Positions 1-9,440 of a stretch of 64,000 bases of DNA are shown one piece after another. A model generated the notes under the pieces. That model searched no databases. It had not been told where the DNA came from and saw nothing but the letters and a program-made list of their open reading frames with translations. Location of the stretch: contig OZ245894.1 of assembly GCA_965229635.1 (NCBI GenBank), positions 4,836,001-4,900,000 of the forward strand. The letters are read 5' to 3'. This stretch comes from BQJU01 sp965229635. Its GTDB lineage: Bacteria > Bacteroidota > Bacteroidia > Chitinophagales > Saprospiraceae. The number at the start of each line of letters is the position of its first letter. The stretch's first letter is position 1. A program made the position numbers and the translations under genes.

Positions 1-987
1 CCTTCCGGTTATGAATTGCGCAAAGATTATGCCCTGGCAGATCTGGTGTGCTACCTCCCAATGGACCAGCCTGGCAAGGCCAGCCGGTTTGTGCAACAAC
101 TCAACCCTGATCTCGCCATTTTTGTCAAATATGAATTTTGGATCAATCACCTGCGGGCTTTGCGCCAGAACGATATTCCAGTCGTGTTGATCTCGGCCGT
201 TTTCCGCAAGGAGCAACTATTCTTTAAGCCTTACGGCAATCTGTTTTTACAAGAACTTAAAGCCTTTGATCAATTGTTTATTCAGGATGAAGCATCAGCA
301 AGATTGTTGGAAAAGACAGGAATCGAGCAGTACACGATTGCCGGAGACACCCGAATTGATCGAGTCATAGATATTGCACAAAATGTCAAAAACTATCCAA
401 ATATTTCCGACTTCTGCGCGCATAAAAAAATACTGATTTGCGGAAGCACCTGGGGTGGTGATGAAGATATTCTATTGCCATTTATCAATGAAGAACTAGC
501 TACGGATTGGAAGGCCATCATTGCGCCTCATGATATCAGGCCCTCTCGCATTGCGCAGATAGCGCAAAAGCTAACGGTATCGCACCAACGCTATAGCCAG
601 CTTAACCCGGAAACAATAGGTGATAGCCGTGTACTCATCATCGATAATATCGGTATGCTCTCAGCCCTCTATCAATATGGAACCATTGCCTATATTGGAG
701 GAGGATTTGGTGTAGGCATTCACAATACTCTGGAGCCTATGGCTTTTGAAGTACCGGTGATCTTTGGTCCAAAATTTGAAAAATTTATCGAAGCCAGGGA
801 GATGACTAGTCGTGGGGGCGCATTTTCGATCGATAATGCAGCAGCATTCCGGGAGGTTTTTCAGGCCTTACAGCTTCCGGAAAACTACCAGGCAGCAACG
901 GCTGTCATTCGCCAGTTTTTACAAGAAAATCAGGGAAGTACGAAGCAAATTGTGCAATACCTAAGTAGCAAAATCCTTGCATCATGA
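1..987 (+). CDS. waaA: 3-deoxy-D-manno-octulosonic acid (Kdo) transferase, 5' end outside window
   Basis: The reading frame is open from base 1 (visible start reads PSGYELRKD), so the gene begins upstream and the TTG at 16 is not its start. About 328 C-terminal residues are present, of a family usually a little over 400. Visible family features are the C-terminal GT-B nucleotide-sugar half with GSTWGGDED (from visible residue 148), PHDIRPSR, and the glycine-rich IGGGFGVGIHNTLEP segment (around 232-246). WaaA (GT30) transfers Kdo from CMP-Kdo to lipid A precursor at the inner membrane. The stop overlaps the next start (ATGA at 984-987), so it is translationally coupled to the heptose kinase, another LPS-core function. 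Family assignment is secure; the number of Kdo residues added cannot be read from the sequence. Confidence 0.93.
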   Translation, partial: PSGYELRKDYALADLVCYLPMDQPGKASRFVQQLNPDLAIFVKYEFWINHLRALRQNDIPVVLISAVFRKEQLFFKPYGNLFLQELKAFDQLFIQDEASARLLEKTGIEQYTIAGDTRIDRVIDIAQNVKNYPNISDFCAHKKILICGSTWGGDEDILLPFINEELATDWKAIIAPHDIRPSRIAQIAQKLTVSHQRYSQLNPETIGDSRVLIIDNIGMLSALYQYGTIAYIGGGFGVGIHNTLEPMAFEVPVIFGPKFEKFIEAREMTSRGGAFSIDNAAAFREVFQALQLPENYQAATAVIRQFLQENQGSTKQIVQYLSSKILAS

Positions 988-2003
988 GTAGCGTTTTGGA
1001 TCTATTCCAACATTTTGGCAAACAAAAAATTCTGGTCATTGGAGATGTCATGATTGACCGTTACCTCACTGGACGAGTGAGCAGAATATCTCCTGAAGCC
1101 CCGGTGCCGGTGGTTGAATTTCAGGAAAGCCAGAACCGGCTCGGAGGTGCGGCCAATGTGGCACTCAACCTCAGAGCCCTTGGTGCTGAGATCATTTTAT
1201 GCAGTGTAATCGGACAGGACGAAAATACCAATATTTTTCTTGACCTTCTACCGGATTTGGGCCTTACGGCCAAAGGCATTCTGACCTCTGAAGAGCGGAT
1301 GACCACCGTCAAAACCCGGGTTATTGCCAATAATCAACACCTGTTGCGGGTTGATCGGGAAGACACCAAAGACCTCTCTGCCGGAGAAGCTGCACAATTT
1401 CTGACACAGATCAAACAGATACTGGAAACCGAAAAAGTTGATCTGATTCTATTCCAGGATTACAACAAAGGGGTGCTCTCGGAAACAGTTATTCAGAGCG
1501 TCATTTCTGAAGCCATTAAGCGCCAAATCCCGACTGCCGTTGATCCAAAATTTCATAACTTTTGGGCATACAAAGGGGTCACCTTATTCAAACCTAACCT
1601 TAAGGAAATTCGTAGTCAACTGCCCTTTTCGATCTCTACCAGTCTGCCAGACCTGCAAAAAGCCGCTGATTTTATCAATAAGAAGCTGAATAATCAAGCT
1701 ACCGTCATTACGCTTTCCGAAAAGGGGCTATTTGTTATGGAAGGAGAAAATAGCAAAATCTTCCCCACGCAAGCCCGCTCAATTGCCGATGTTTGTGGGG
1801 CCGGCGATACGGTGATTAGTGTATTGGCCTTGGGGTTGGCCACCTCTCAAGCCAGTCTCTATGAGATTGCGCAATTGGCCAATCTGGCCGGTGGACAGGT
1901 TTGTGAAAAAGTGGGTGTTGTACCCGTTGACAAAGAACAACTGATGACCGAATATGAAGCACTACTTCGCCTAGATGCGATATCTGCAACTTCAAAACAC
2001 TAA
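984..2003 (+). CDS. rfaE1: D-glycero-beta-D-manno-heptose 7-phosphate kinase (RfaE1/HldE kinase domain)
   Basis: A 339-residue PfkB/ribokinase-family protein. The N-terminus has VIGDVMIDRYLTGRVSRIS and SPEAPVPVVEF, the signature of the RfaE kinase. It is followed by the sugar-binding GGAANVALNLRALGA and the C-terminal anion-hole/catalytic CGAGDTVIS (about residues 270-278), whose Asp is the family's catalytic base. The enzyme phosphorylates heptose 7-phosphate at O-1 on the way to ADP-heptose for the LPS inner core. The length covers only the kinase half; the adenylyltransferase domain of the bifunctional E. coli HldE is absent, so a separate RfaE2 is expected elsewhere. It overlaps waaA by 4 bp, forming an LPS-core pair. 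No terminator-like hairpin is visible just after the stop. Confidence 0.9.
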   Translation: MSSVLDLFQHFGKQKILVIGDVMIDRYLTGRVSRISPEAPVPVVEFQESQNRLGGAANVALNLRALGAEIILCSVIGQDENTNIFLDLLPDLGLTAKGILTSEERMTTVKTRVIANNQHLLRVDREDTKDLSAGEAAQFLTQIKQILETEKVDLILFQDYNKGVLSETVIQSVISEAIKRQIPTAVDPKFHNFWAYKGVTLFKPNLKEIRSQLPFSISTSLPDLQKAADFINKKLNNQATVITLSEKGLFVMEGENSKIFPTQARSIADVCGAGDTVISVLALGLATSQASLYEIAQLANLAGGQVCEKVGVVPVDKEQLMTEYEALLRLDAISATSKH

Positions 2004-2228
2004 TTTTTGCAAGGGAACCGACTTCATTTTTCTTTTAATCGCACATAGGAAAAGAATGTCCTAAATTTGCTTTGCTACATTCATCACCAACCACATTTTC
2101 ACCAACAACACCTATTTTCAAACTCTCTCTGTTTATAAGTTACCGTAATATGCCAAAAGGTGGACCAGAAGCCATTGCTGGCTGAAAATCCCCCTTCTTT
2201 AACCTGAAAGATATAGAATTTTTTGCAT

Positions 2229-2236
2229 TACATTTG
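2229..2236 (+). promoter_or_regulatory. -7 box TACATTTG upstream of T9SS protein gene
   Basis: TACATTTG matches the Bacteroidota -7 consensus TAnnTTTG and lies 52 bp before the ATG at 2289. No clear -33 TTG is present at 17-23 bp. A second exact match, TAAATTTG at 2062-2069, lies further upstream in the same 285-bp gap (2004-2288) and could be an alternative start. Nothing else convincing was seen in that gap. Confidence 0.45.
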
Positions 2237-2288
2237 TGCCCCCATTATGAACCAGATGCACACATTTTAAAACCAATCAATTCAAATT

Positions 2289-4130
2289 ATGACATTTAAA
2301 AACATTACACTTTTTGTCCTTCTGTGTTTTTCCGTTTCGGCCTTTGGCCAAACTCCTTTCTGGACTGAAAATTTCGCCGAAGGACTGCCGATTGACTGGA
2401 CCAATGAGGATATTTCGGGCAATGACGCCGTCTGGACCTGGTGTGCCAATCCGGAAAATCCAAACGGTCCTGGCTGTCCCCTTATTTGGGATGACCAAAT
2501 CAACAATCAGGTGCCATTTGCAGCCTCTACTGCCAGCAATGGTTTCGTCACAGTTAATAGTGATGCTGCTGGTAACATTACCCATGAAAGTCAGTTGACC
2601 ACTACATCTATCGACTGTTCTACTTATGGGGAAGTATGGATCACTTTTGAAACACATATCGGTGTGTTCACCTTTGGAGCTGAGGAAAATGCCGTACTCA
2701 AGGTAAGCAACGATGGTGGTGACAACTGGGAAACTTTCACCGTTTTTCCGGGATTGACCACTGGCGAACGCTGGTCTCAGAATCCTGAAAACATCAGCAT
2801 CGACATTTCATCAGTAGCCGCGAATCAGTCAAACGTTTTGATTCAGTGGAGCTGGGTAGGTAGCTTTGAGTACAACTGGAATCTGGATGACATCGCGCTG
2901 TATGACATTGACCCGCGTCCGGCTGTTGACCTGCAGGTTGACCCATTTTTTGCTGTAGCGCCCAACGCTGTAACACCAATGTCACAAATTGAACCCATTG
3001 GGTTTATCGCCGATGTTACCAACCTGGGTCGTGAAGACCAAGAAAGCTCTACGCTTCGTGTAACCGTAACGGATAGCCAAGGTTCTGAGGTATTTACCGA
3101 TGAGCTTACCTATGGTATGATCCAGTCGGATTCTACTGACCAGAATCGCTTCTTCGAAAACCAGTTTACACCGCCAGCTCAGATCGATGTGTACACGGTA
3201 ACCTACGAAATTATCACTACTGAAGCGGATGGCAATCCAGACAACAACACCAAGTCTTACACCTTCGCCATTTCTGATGGTCTTTTTGCCAAGCACCAAA
3301 CAGTGACCAATGCCATCTCACCACTTGATGACGACAACTATACGTATGGAAACGTTTTCTACGTACCCAACGGCGATAATATCCTGGCTCAGAGTATTAC
3401 TTTTGGTTCCACGGCAGAACAAGGTGAAAGCCTGGAAGGCAGAGCAGTAACGACATATTTGTACAAGTGGGAAGGCGATGTCAACGAAGACTTTTTTGCC
3501 AACGTAGTGGAAATGGAAGGTGAAGCACCTGTTGCCTTTAACAGCTACGTCTTTGGTGCCGATGATGGAGGTCAAGAAATCACTATTCCGATCGACCTTG
3601 ATGCTGGCACCTACCCATTAGAAGGTGGATCTTATTACATTGTAGCTGTACAGTACAATGGTGAGGAAGGAACCTCATTCACGCTGGCGTCTGAAGAGTA
3701 CGATTATGCAGCGATGAACTTCTACACGGATTCACTTGAAATGCCTCGTTTTGCAGGGGCCCTGGATATCGGAAACACCGGTGAGTTCAACCTGTTTAAC
3801 TTTGGTTTTGACATTGTGCCTGCAATCTCAATGGGTATTGTAGCAAGTACCAATACGTTAGAAACACTGCTTCCCGCCGGTAGCCTGAAGGTATTCCCCA
3901 ATCCTACCAGTGAGCAAGCAACTGTACAGATCAACCTGGAGCAGCAAGCAGCTACCATGGATTTGAAGTTGGTAGATATCAATGGCAAGGTGTTGATGTC
4001 CGATAAACTGACGAATGTGCAAAAGCAAGATTACCGCGTCAATGTAAGCGAACTGCCAAATGGCAATTACTTCCTGCGTGCCAGAACGGAGCAGGGAATC
4101 GCTACTCTTAAAATTGCTGTAATCCGCTAA
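2289..4130 (+). CDS. Secreted protein with T9SS type A sorting domain and jelly-roll-like adhesin region
   Basis: 613 residues. A signal peptide (about 1-21, ending SAFGQ) is followed by a segment starting FWTENFAEGLPIDW that runs to about residue 205 and resembles the choice-of-anchor J/MAM-like beta-sandwich modules of secreted Bacteroidota proteins. A middle part with CARDB/FN3-like strands follows (VDLQVDPFFAVAP onward). The last 81 residues (533-613) form a type A Por-secretion domain: LKVFPNPTSEQATV, VDINGKVL, LPNGNYFLR and a basic IAVIR end. It should cross the outer membrane through the T9SS and be anchored or released. It is a single-gene unit facing a second T9SS protein across a shared hairpin. 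The specific ligand or function cannot be read from the sequence. Confidence 0.82.
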   Translation: MTFKNITLFVLLCFSVSAFGQTPFWTENFAEGLPIDWTNEDISGNDAVWTWCANPENPNGPGCPLIWDDQINNQVPFAASTASNGFVTVNSDAAGNITHESQLTTTSIDCSTYGEVWITFETHIGVFTFGAEENAVLKVSNDGGDNWETFTVFPGLTTGERWSQNPENISIDISSVAANQSNVLIQWSWVGSFEYNWNLDDIALYDIDPRPAVDLQVDPFFAVAPNAVTPMSQIEPIGFIADVTNLGREDQESSTLRVTVTDSQGSEVFTDELTYGMIQSDSTDQNRFFENQFTPPAQIDVYTVTYEIITTEADGNPDNNTKSYTFAISDGLFAKHQTVTNAISPLDDDNYTYGNVFYVPNGDNILAQSITFGSTAEQGESLEGRAVTTYLYKWEGDVNEDFFANVVEMEGEAPVAFNSYVFGADDGGQEITIPIDLDAGTYPLEGGSYYIVAVQYNGEEGTSFTLASEEYDYAAMNFYTDSLEMPRFAGALDIGNTGEFNLFNFGFDIVPAISMGIVASTNTLETLLPAGSLKVFPNPTSEQATVQINLEQQAATMDLKLVDINGKVLMSDKLTNVQKQDYRVNVSELPNGNYFLRARTEQGIATLKIAVIR

Positions 4131-4136
4131 AATATT

Positions 4137-4190
4137 TTCCACTTTTGTGGAATAGAACAGGGGGCAGTGTGGTATTCACGTTGCCCCCTG
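4137..4190. terminator. Twin-hairpin bidirectional terminator between convergent T9SS genes
   Basis: Two hairpins fill the 106-bp convergent gap. The first has a TTCCAC/GTGGAA stem (4137-4142 with 4147-4152) and a TTTT loop. The second, much stronger, pairs CAGGGGGCA (4158-4166) with TGCCCCCTG (4182-4190) and has an inner GTG/CAC. A short AT-rich tail follows on the plus strand. The position suits termination of both the gene ending at 4130 and the minus-strand gene ending at 4237. Confidence 0.65.
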
Positions 4191-4236
4191 ATTTATTAGC
4201 GGAAAGCTGAAATATATTAGATAAGATCTTTATCAC

Positions 4237-7200
4237 TTAATACACAATGGTGATGTCGCCGGAAAACTGAACCTTCTGGCCATCGACAAATTCAATGACC
4301 ACGAAATAAACGAAAACATTGCCATTGCTCTTGCGGCCCCGATATTTACCATCCCAACCCAAGGCAGGATTATTGGGCAAAAAGTCATATTGCTCAAAAA
4401 CTTCCTCCCCCCAACGGTCAAATATCTTCATCGTTTTGATTTCCCGAACGTTTTTGTCGGCAAATACGATAAAGCGATCATTTACACCATCTCCATTGGG
4501 AGAAATGACATTTGGAATATAAACGTTTCGATCCTTGTCTACAAAAATTAGCAGTTCATCCAGGGCTGTACAGCCATTCTCGTCTGTAATTTCAGCCACC
4601 ACACTCATACTTTCTTCGGGGAGGAAAGTCCAGTTAGGGCCACAAACGTTGCAACTATCTCCAGCAGAATTATTCCAAAGCAGTTGCTGAATTGAGCCTG
4701 GCGACACATTTGTGATAGCTTGTAAATCGACATTTTCACCTAGTTTCACATATTGATCAGGACCGAGATCCACCAATACCTGGCTACTCTGATTGACCTG
4801 GAAGTTCTCACTAAATTCACATCCTTCGGCATCCTGAACGATCACCTCATAATCCCCAGCGGATAGCTGAGTGAAGACATTCACGGGGCGGAAAAATTCC
4901 TGATTCATTAACCGATACAAATAAGGCCCGGTGCCTCCTTCTACATTGGTAACCGTGAGTTCACCAGTGGCGTCATCAAAACATTTTGGCTGGACAATAT
5001 CCAACTCCAGGTCCAGTGGTGGATTGGAAACATCCATGACCTGTACCAAAGCAGTATCCGCACAGCCGGTTTGTTGATTGGCAACAATAAGCCAATAAGA
5101 TCCCGCCATCTCTATGTCAGGACTAGTTCCCGAAAGGACAGAACCCGATTCATCTTCCCACTGGTAATTGATGTCAGGGCCGGTACTTGATCCAATGGAG
5201 GATAAACTCGCCGCCCGGAGAACACAATCTAGATCATTGGTAGCCGAGGCAACAGCTACCGGAGGAATGGTTTGATCGGCTACAATTACCGTATCCTGAC
5301 TGACACATCCACTGACAATATTGGTAATATTCAATATATAGGTACCCGCCTGATCAATCACAGGGGTCAGACTATTCACTCCGGTGACAATATTGCCCCC
5401 CAGACTTTGCCATTCAATTTCATACTCATTTTGAGGAGCATTAACTGTACCCGACAAGCTGACCACACTTTCGTAGCAATTCAATTCTGTATCAGCACCG
5501 GCGGTTGCATCCAAATAGTCGAAATTCGCAGGCACCACAATTGTATCAATTGCAACGCAACCAGTAACGATATCAAGCACCTGCAAACTGTAACTTCCCC
5601 CTTCGTCTACTTGCAAGTTAAGATTGTTCTCTCCCAGAAGTACCTCACCAAACCCATTGTACCACTGATAGTTGATGTCGGCTCCAGCAGTGGAGCCAGT
5701 ACCATCAATTTCGGTTGTTTCGTTGTTGCAATCCAATTCGGCGAGCAGGTTGAGGGAAACTTCCGGTTCGTAACGTATATCCTCCACCACGGCCATTGCC
5801 ACGGCCGATTCACATCCGTAAATCGTGTCCTTCATTACTAAAAGGTATTCCCCACCCAGGGTGACCACTGGAGTTGGATCCTCATCATTGTCAGAAGTGA
5901 TACCTGGTCCAAGCCATTGGTAGCTGTAAGGACCGTCGACAAGAACTCCGATTTCTACTTCATTATTTTCACAGTTTATGGTGAAGGTGCCGCCTGCATC
6001 GGCTTCTGGCAGGGCAATTTCCATAACTTCCTGGGTATCTGTCCCGGTACAGCCATTATCGTCAGTGACCGTAACTGAAACCAGTTGGGGAGTATCGATC
6101 TCGATCGTATTGGATAAGGCCCCATCTGACCATTGATAAGCGGAAAATCCAGAGGCAACCGTTAGGGTTGTTGATCCTTCCTCACAAAAGTACTCAAGTC
6201 CTTCGATTTCGACAATTGGTGGTGGCAATTCGGCGACCGTCAGCTGCGCTTCTCCCTGACACCCATTAACATCGGTGACCGTCAGGCTGTATGTTGCTGG
6301 TTCTGCCACTGTAATATTTGGATCTTCCGAGTTTGTTGACCAGATATATTGATCATAAACAGCGTCAGCCTGTAGCTCAGCCTGACTTCCTTCACAAAAG
6401 TCATCAGGACCAATGATGGAAGGTTGTGGGGGCATAAAATGGCTCAGATTCATACTGGCTGTTCCCTGACACTGATTGGCGTCCTCTACAGTAACCGTGT
6501 AGGTACCGGGCATACTGATCACTTCCACGGAATCCAAACCGCCGGTTGACCATTGATATGAGGGATAACTGTCAAGTACAGCGATTTCGGTCTGATCACC
6601 GGGACAAATGGATACATCGGGAGTAATCGCAGGAATAGGCAAAGCCACCTCTTCCAGCGAGAAATAGGAAGTATCCGCACATCCATTCTGGTCGATTACA
6701 ATCAAGTTGTAATCACCCGGGACGTCGGAGCTAAAAAAGCGGGAATCAGAGTTATCTGACCAGAGGTATGACTGATAACCGATTCCCGCATCCAATTGGA
6801 CCATGTCTCCTGCACAAAAAATGGTGTCTCCAGGCAAGGCAGGAGGGTCCACAGCGTATATGCTTGTGCTGATAGAAGTAGATCCTATACAGCCATTATT
6901 GTCCGTAACTGTCAAGGTAATTGTCGTTGCTTCATCGATAGTCACTTCGGGAGTATCATCGCCGTTAGACCATTGGTATTCCTCGTAGGCTAAAGCACTC
7001 GATAAGGTGGTTTCTTCACCGGGGCAAAAGGCCAGTTCTCCCAAAATATCGGGTTCTGGCAAATTGTAGGATTCCACTTGAAAACTTCCTTGTCCGATGC
7101 AGCCTAAATCATCTGTGACCGTGACGCTCACTATCCCGGCTTGATCAATGTCTATCGTCTGGGATTCCTCCCCATTCGACCATTCATAGCTCACCCAGGA

Positions 7201-9201
7201 ACCGGCATCCAGTTGGGCAGCTCCTCCAATACAAAAACCGTCATCACCGATAATCATTGGCTGCGGAGCCGGGTTTTCCAGGACTTCAAAGGGCTCTATC
7301 AATTGGCAGCCATTCGACGCAGTGACTGTTACCAGGAAATTACCCTCAGCTGTCACGACCACTGAATCCTCAAATGTGCCATCCGACCAGGCATAGCTCA
7401 GCGTGTCGCCAGCACCGTATACCGTGACAGCCAGACCTTCACACAAACCAATTTGATCAGGCAGGTCAAAAACGGGTAAAGCCAACATTTCAACGGCTAC
7501 CTCGGTACTATCCTGACAACCATTTTCGTCAGTGACTATCAGTTCATAATTACCAGGCACATCTACATCAATCTGATCTACCTGTTCTCCTCCGGACCAC
7601 TCGTATTGCAAAAGTGGTAGATTTGTTCCAATAAGGGTAGTCGATCCTCCTTCACAGAAGGATAAATCTCCGGTAATGGAGGCTACCGGATTATCCACCA
7701 CTTCCAAACTAAAATTGGCGGAGCCCATACACCCATCCGCATTTGCCACGGTCACCACATATTCACCGGCATCGGTGACCACCAGGCTGCTGGTGCTATC
7801 GCCGTTAGACCAGAGATAACTACTAAATGTGGTGCCGACATCAATTTGCGTACTGGTTCCAAAACAAATAGTATCCTGGCCAGTAATGGCGGGGAGAGGC
7901 GTATCAAATTGCTGAACAACTATTGAGTCCGTTTGAACGCAATTATTGCCGTCGGTGACCGTGAGGTAGTAAGTATCTGGTGAAGTAACGATAGCGGACG
8001 AAGTCTGACTGCTGGTCGACCATTGGTAAGACTGGTAGTCCTCATTTACGGAGATACTGAGGGTGTCGCCAGCACAAATTCCATCTGGTCCTTCGAGTTG
8101 AGTATTCATTGTTGTGAAGACGGTTACCTCAATAGTGTCCGCTCCACTACAGCCAAATTCATCCGTGACCGTAACGGCATATTGTCCACTTTCAGCAACC
8201 ACCAATTGCTGGGTTGTACTATCGATAGACCATTGATATTCATCGTAATTTCCTACAGTAAGATTAGCCGTTGTTCCCGGGCAAATTTGTGTATCGCCGG
8301 TAATTGCCGGAGTCGGACTTTCCTGCACTCGGATGGTGAGGTAATCGTATTTCATGCATCCGCCAAAATCAGCGGCCATCTGGTAAACTGCTTCGCCACT
8401 AAATGTATCCGGGAGGATCAACAAAGGTTCAGCAATTGAATCATTGCTCAGGAAGGTAGCAGCGCCGGAGGTATCAGTCCAAACCACATTGGTTAGCCCA
8501 CCAAGATCAGAAAAAGAAGGCTGCAACTGTACTGTATCGATGCCATCGCAGAGGATGACATCAGCACCGGCATCTACTACATATTGGTTGCATTCCGGAT
8601 CAGCCAAACAGTTGAGGTAAGGAGCAGCCGACCCGCCCCAGGAAAGCTGAAACCCAAAGCCATTGCCGGCAAAATAGTCGATTACCAGGTAAAAGCCCTC
8701 GCCTGGTTGTACCACAAGTGGAGCAATGAAACCATCCTCCTGGTCCCAGCCTTCGGAAACATCGGTAGCCCCCATGCCCATGCCCGTTAGGGGGCAAAGA
8801 TCACAGAAGCCATTAGCAAAGGAGCAACGTACAGGTGAACCGAGGCTGTCACAAGCCAGATTGGGGCCATAGATTGCAAAATCATAGTCCTCCAGAAATC
8901 CTCCAAAAGGATCAAGAGTGAATTCCAGTTCACTGTCTGGCGGCATATTTTGATTGAATTCAAAATAATACCACACGGTCCCATTTTCATCATCCTCCAG
9001 ACACCCCGGGTCGTTGTTGGGATTCGCAAAGTCAGAATTGCCATTGTCTAACGGGGCAAATTCGACTGTATCGTCCGAACAAATCACGATGGCTCCCACA
9101 CAGTCTGCGACCTGCGCCTTGAGGCGGTCTCCCAGAATACAAGCCATCACTCCAAAAATCACAAAAGTTGTTTTACGCAACATGCCAACCGGTTTTTGCA
9201 T
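4237..9201 (-). CDS. Giant surface protein: Ig-like repeats plus gliding-motility/T9SS type B C-terminal domain
   Basis: About 1654 residues from the ATG at 9201. ATG 9183 and ATG 9225 are also in frame; the signal sequence MLRKTTFVIFGVMACILG starts at 9183, so 9201 or 9183 is more likely than 9225. After an N-terminal cysteine-rich region (VADCVGAIVICSDDT) come eleven repeats of about 70 residues with the pattern IxGxxxxCxG / YQWSxG / ITVTDxNGC, then four longer repeats of about 80 residues (NYQW, GCxxxDTVxV), then a SprB-like repeat (QPKCFDDATGELTV). The last 95 residues are the CHU_C gliding-motility domain (VYIPNVISPNGDGVNDRF, FDRWGEEVFE, WDGKYRG), the sorting signal of T9SS type B cargo. 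It is probably a cell-surface adhesin or part of the gliding surface layer. The family is clear; the binding target is unknown. Confidence 0.87.
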   Translation of the reverse strand: MQKPVGMLRKTTFVIFGVMACILGDRLKAQVADCVGAIVICSDDTVEFAPLDNGNSDFANPNNDPGCLEDDENGTVWYYFEFNQNMPPDSELEFTLDPFGGFLEDYDFAIYGPNLACDSLGSPVRCSFANGFCDLCPLTGMGMGATDVSEGWDQEDGFIAPLVVQPGEGFYLVIDYFAGNGFGFQLSWGGSAAPYLNCLADPECNQYVVDAGADVILCDGIDTVQLQPSFSDLGGLTNVVWTDTSGAATFLSNDSIAEPLLILPDTFSGEAVYQMAADFGGCMKYDYLTIRVQESPTPAITGDTQICPGTTANLTVGNYDEYQWSIDSTTQQLVVAESGQYAVTVTDEFGCSGADTIEVTVFTTMNTQLEGPDGICAGDTLSISVNEDYQSYQWSTSSQTSSAIVTSPDTYYLTVTDGNNCVQTDSIVVQQFDTPLPAITGQDTICFGTSTQIDVGTTFSSYLWSNGDSTSSLVVTDAGEYVVTVANADGCMGSANFSLEVVDNPVASITGDLSFCEGGSTTLIGTNLPLLQYEWSGGEQVDQIDVDVPGNYELIVTDENGCQDSTEVAVEMLALPVFDLPDQIGLCEGLAVTVYGAGDTLSYAWSDGTFEDSVVVTAEGNFLVTVTASNGCQLIEPFEVLENPAPQPMIIGDDGFCIGGAAQLDAGSWVSYEWSNGEESQTIDIDQAGIVSVTVTDDLGCIGQGSFQVESYNLPEPDILGELAFCPGEETTLSSALAYEEYQWSNGDDTPEVTIDEATTITLTVTDNNGCIGSTSISTSIYAVDPPALPGDTIFCAGDMVQLDAGIGYQSYLWSDNSDSRFFSSDVPGDYNLIVIDQNGCADTSYFSLEEVALPIPAITPDVSICPGDQTEIAVLDSYPSYQWSTGGLDSVEVISMPGTYTVTVEDANQCQGTASMNLSHFMPPQPSIIGPDDFCEGSQAELQADAVYDQYIWSTNSEDPNITVAEPATYSLTVTDVNGCQGEAQLTVAELPPPIVEIEGLEYFCEEGSTTLTVASGFSAYQWSDGALSNTIEIDTPQLVSVTVTDDNGCTGTDTQEVMEIALPEADAGGTFTINCENNEVEIGVLVDGPYSYQWLGPGITSDNDEDPTPVVTLGGEYLLVMKDTIYGCESAVAMAVVEDIRYEPEVSLNLLAELDCNNETTEIDGTGSTAGADINYQWYNGFGEVLLGENNLNLQVDEGGSYSLQVLDIVTGCVAIDTIVVPANFDYLDATAGADTELNCYESVVSLSGTVNAPQNEYEIEWQSLGGNIVTGVNSLTPVIDQAGTYILNITNIVSGCVSQDTVIVADQTIPPVAVASATNDLDCVLRAASLSSIGSSTGPDINYQWEDESGSVLSGTSPDIEMAGSYWLIVANQQTGCADTALVQVMDVSNPPLDLELDIVQPKCFDDATGELTVTNVEGGTGPYLYRLMNQEFFRPVNVFTQLSAGDYEVIVQDAEGCEFSENFQVNQSSQVLVDLGPDQYVKLGENVDLQAITNVSPGSIQQLLWNNSAGDSCNVCGPNWTFLPEESMSVVAEITDENGCTALDELLIFVDKDRNVYIPNVISPNGDGVNDRFIVFADKNVREIKTMKIFDRWGEEVFEQYDFLPNNPALGWDGKYRGRKSNGNVFVYFVVIEFVDGQKVQFSGDITIVY

Positions 9202-9382
9202 ACCTTCCGGGCATGGAAAATCCATCCCAGATCAAATGAATAATAGGGAAATTTTGGACAGCGTTCAGGGATAAAATGGGCTTTGAAGCTGAGATTGCGT
9301 ACGAATCAAGCTTGTCTTAGGCAAGTTGCGATTGGACCTTTACAGAGGTTATAACTCGGGCAAGAATTGTATTTAGGCGCTA

Positions 9383-9390
9383 CAAATATA
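9383..9390 (-). promoter_or_regulatory. -7 box TATATTTG for the giant surface protein gene
   Basis: Reading the minus strand, TATATTTG matches TAnnTTTG exactly and is followed by GTAGCGCC. It lies about 180 bp before the start near 9201, which would leave a long leader. No -33 TTG at standard spacing was found. The rest of the 9202-9440 gap holds no gene I can support. Confidence 0.4.
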
Positions 9391-9440
9391 AATAATGCCT
9401 ATTGAATAACATAGCTTTTTTTCTTATTAAATTATTTTAG

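Noticed and set aside
4237..9201. Repeated segments that could look like a CRISPR or DNA repeat array
   Set aside because: The repetition is at protein level with about 210-bp units and diverged DNA; no short identical repeats with spacers are present. No CRISPR array was seen anywhere in the window.
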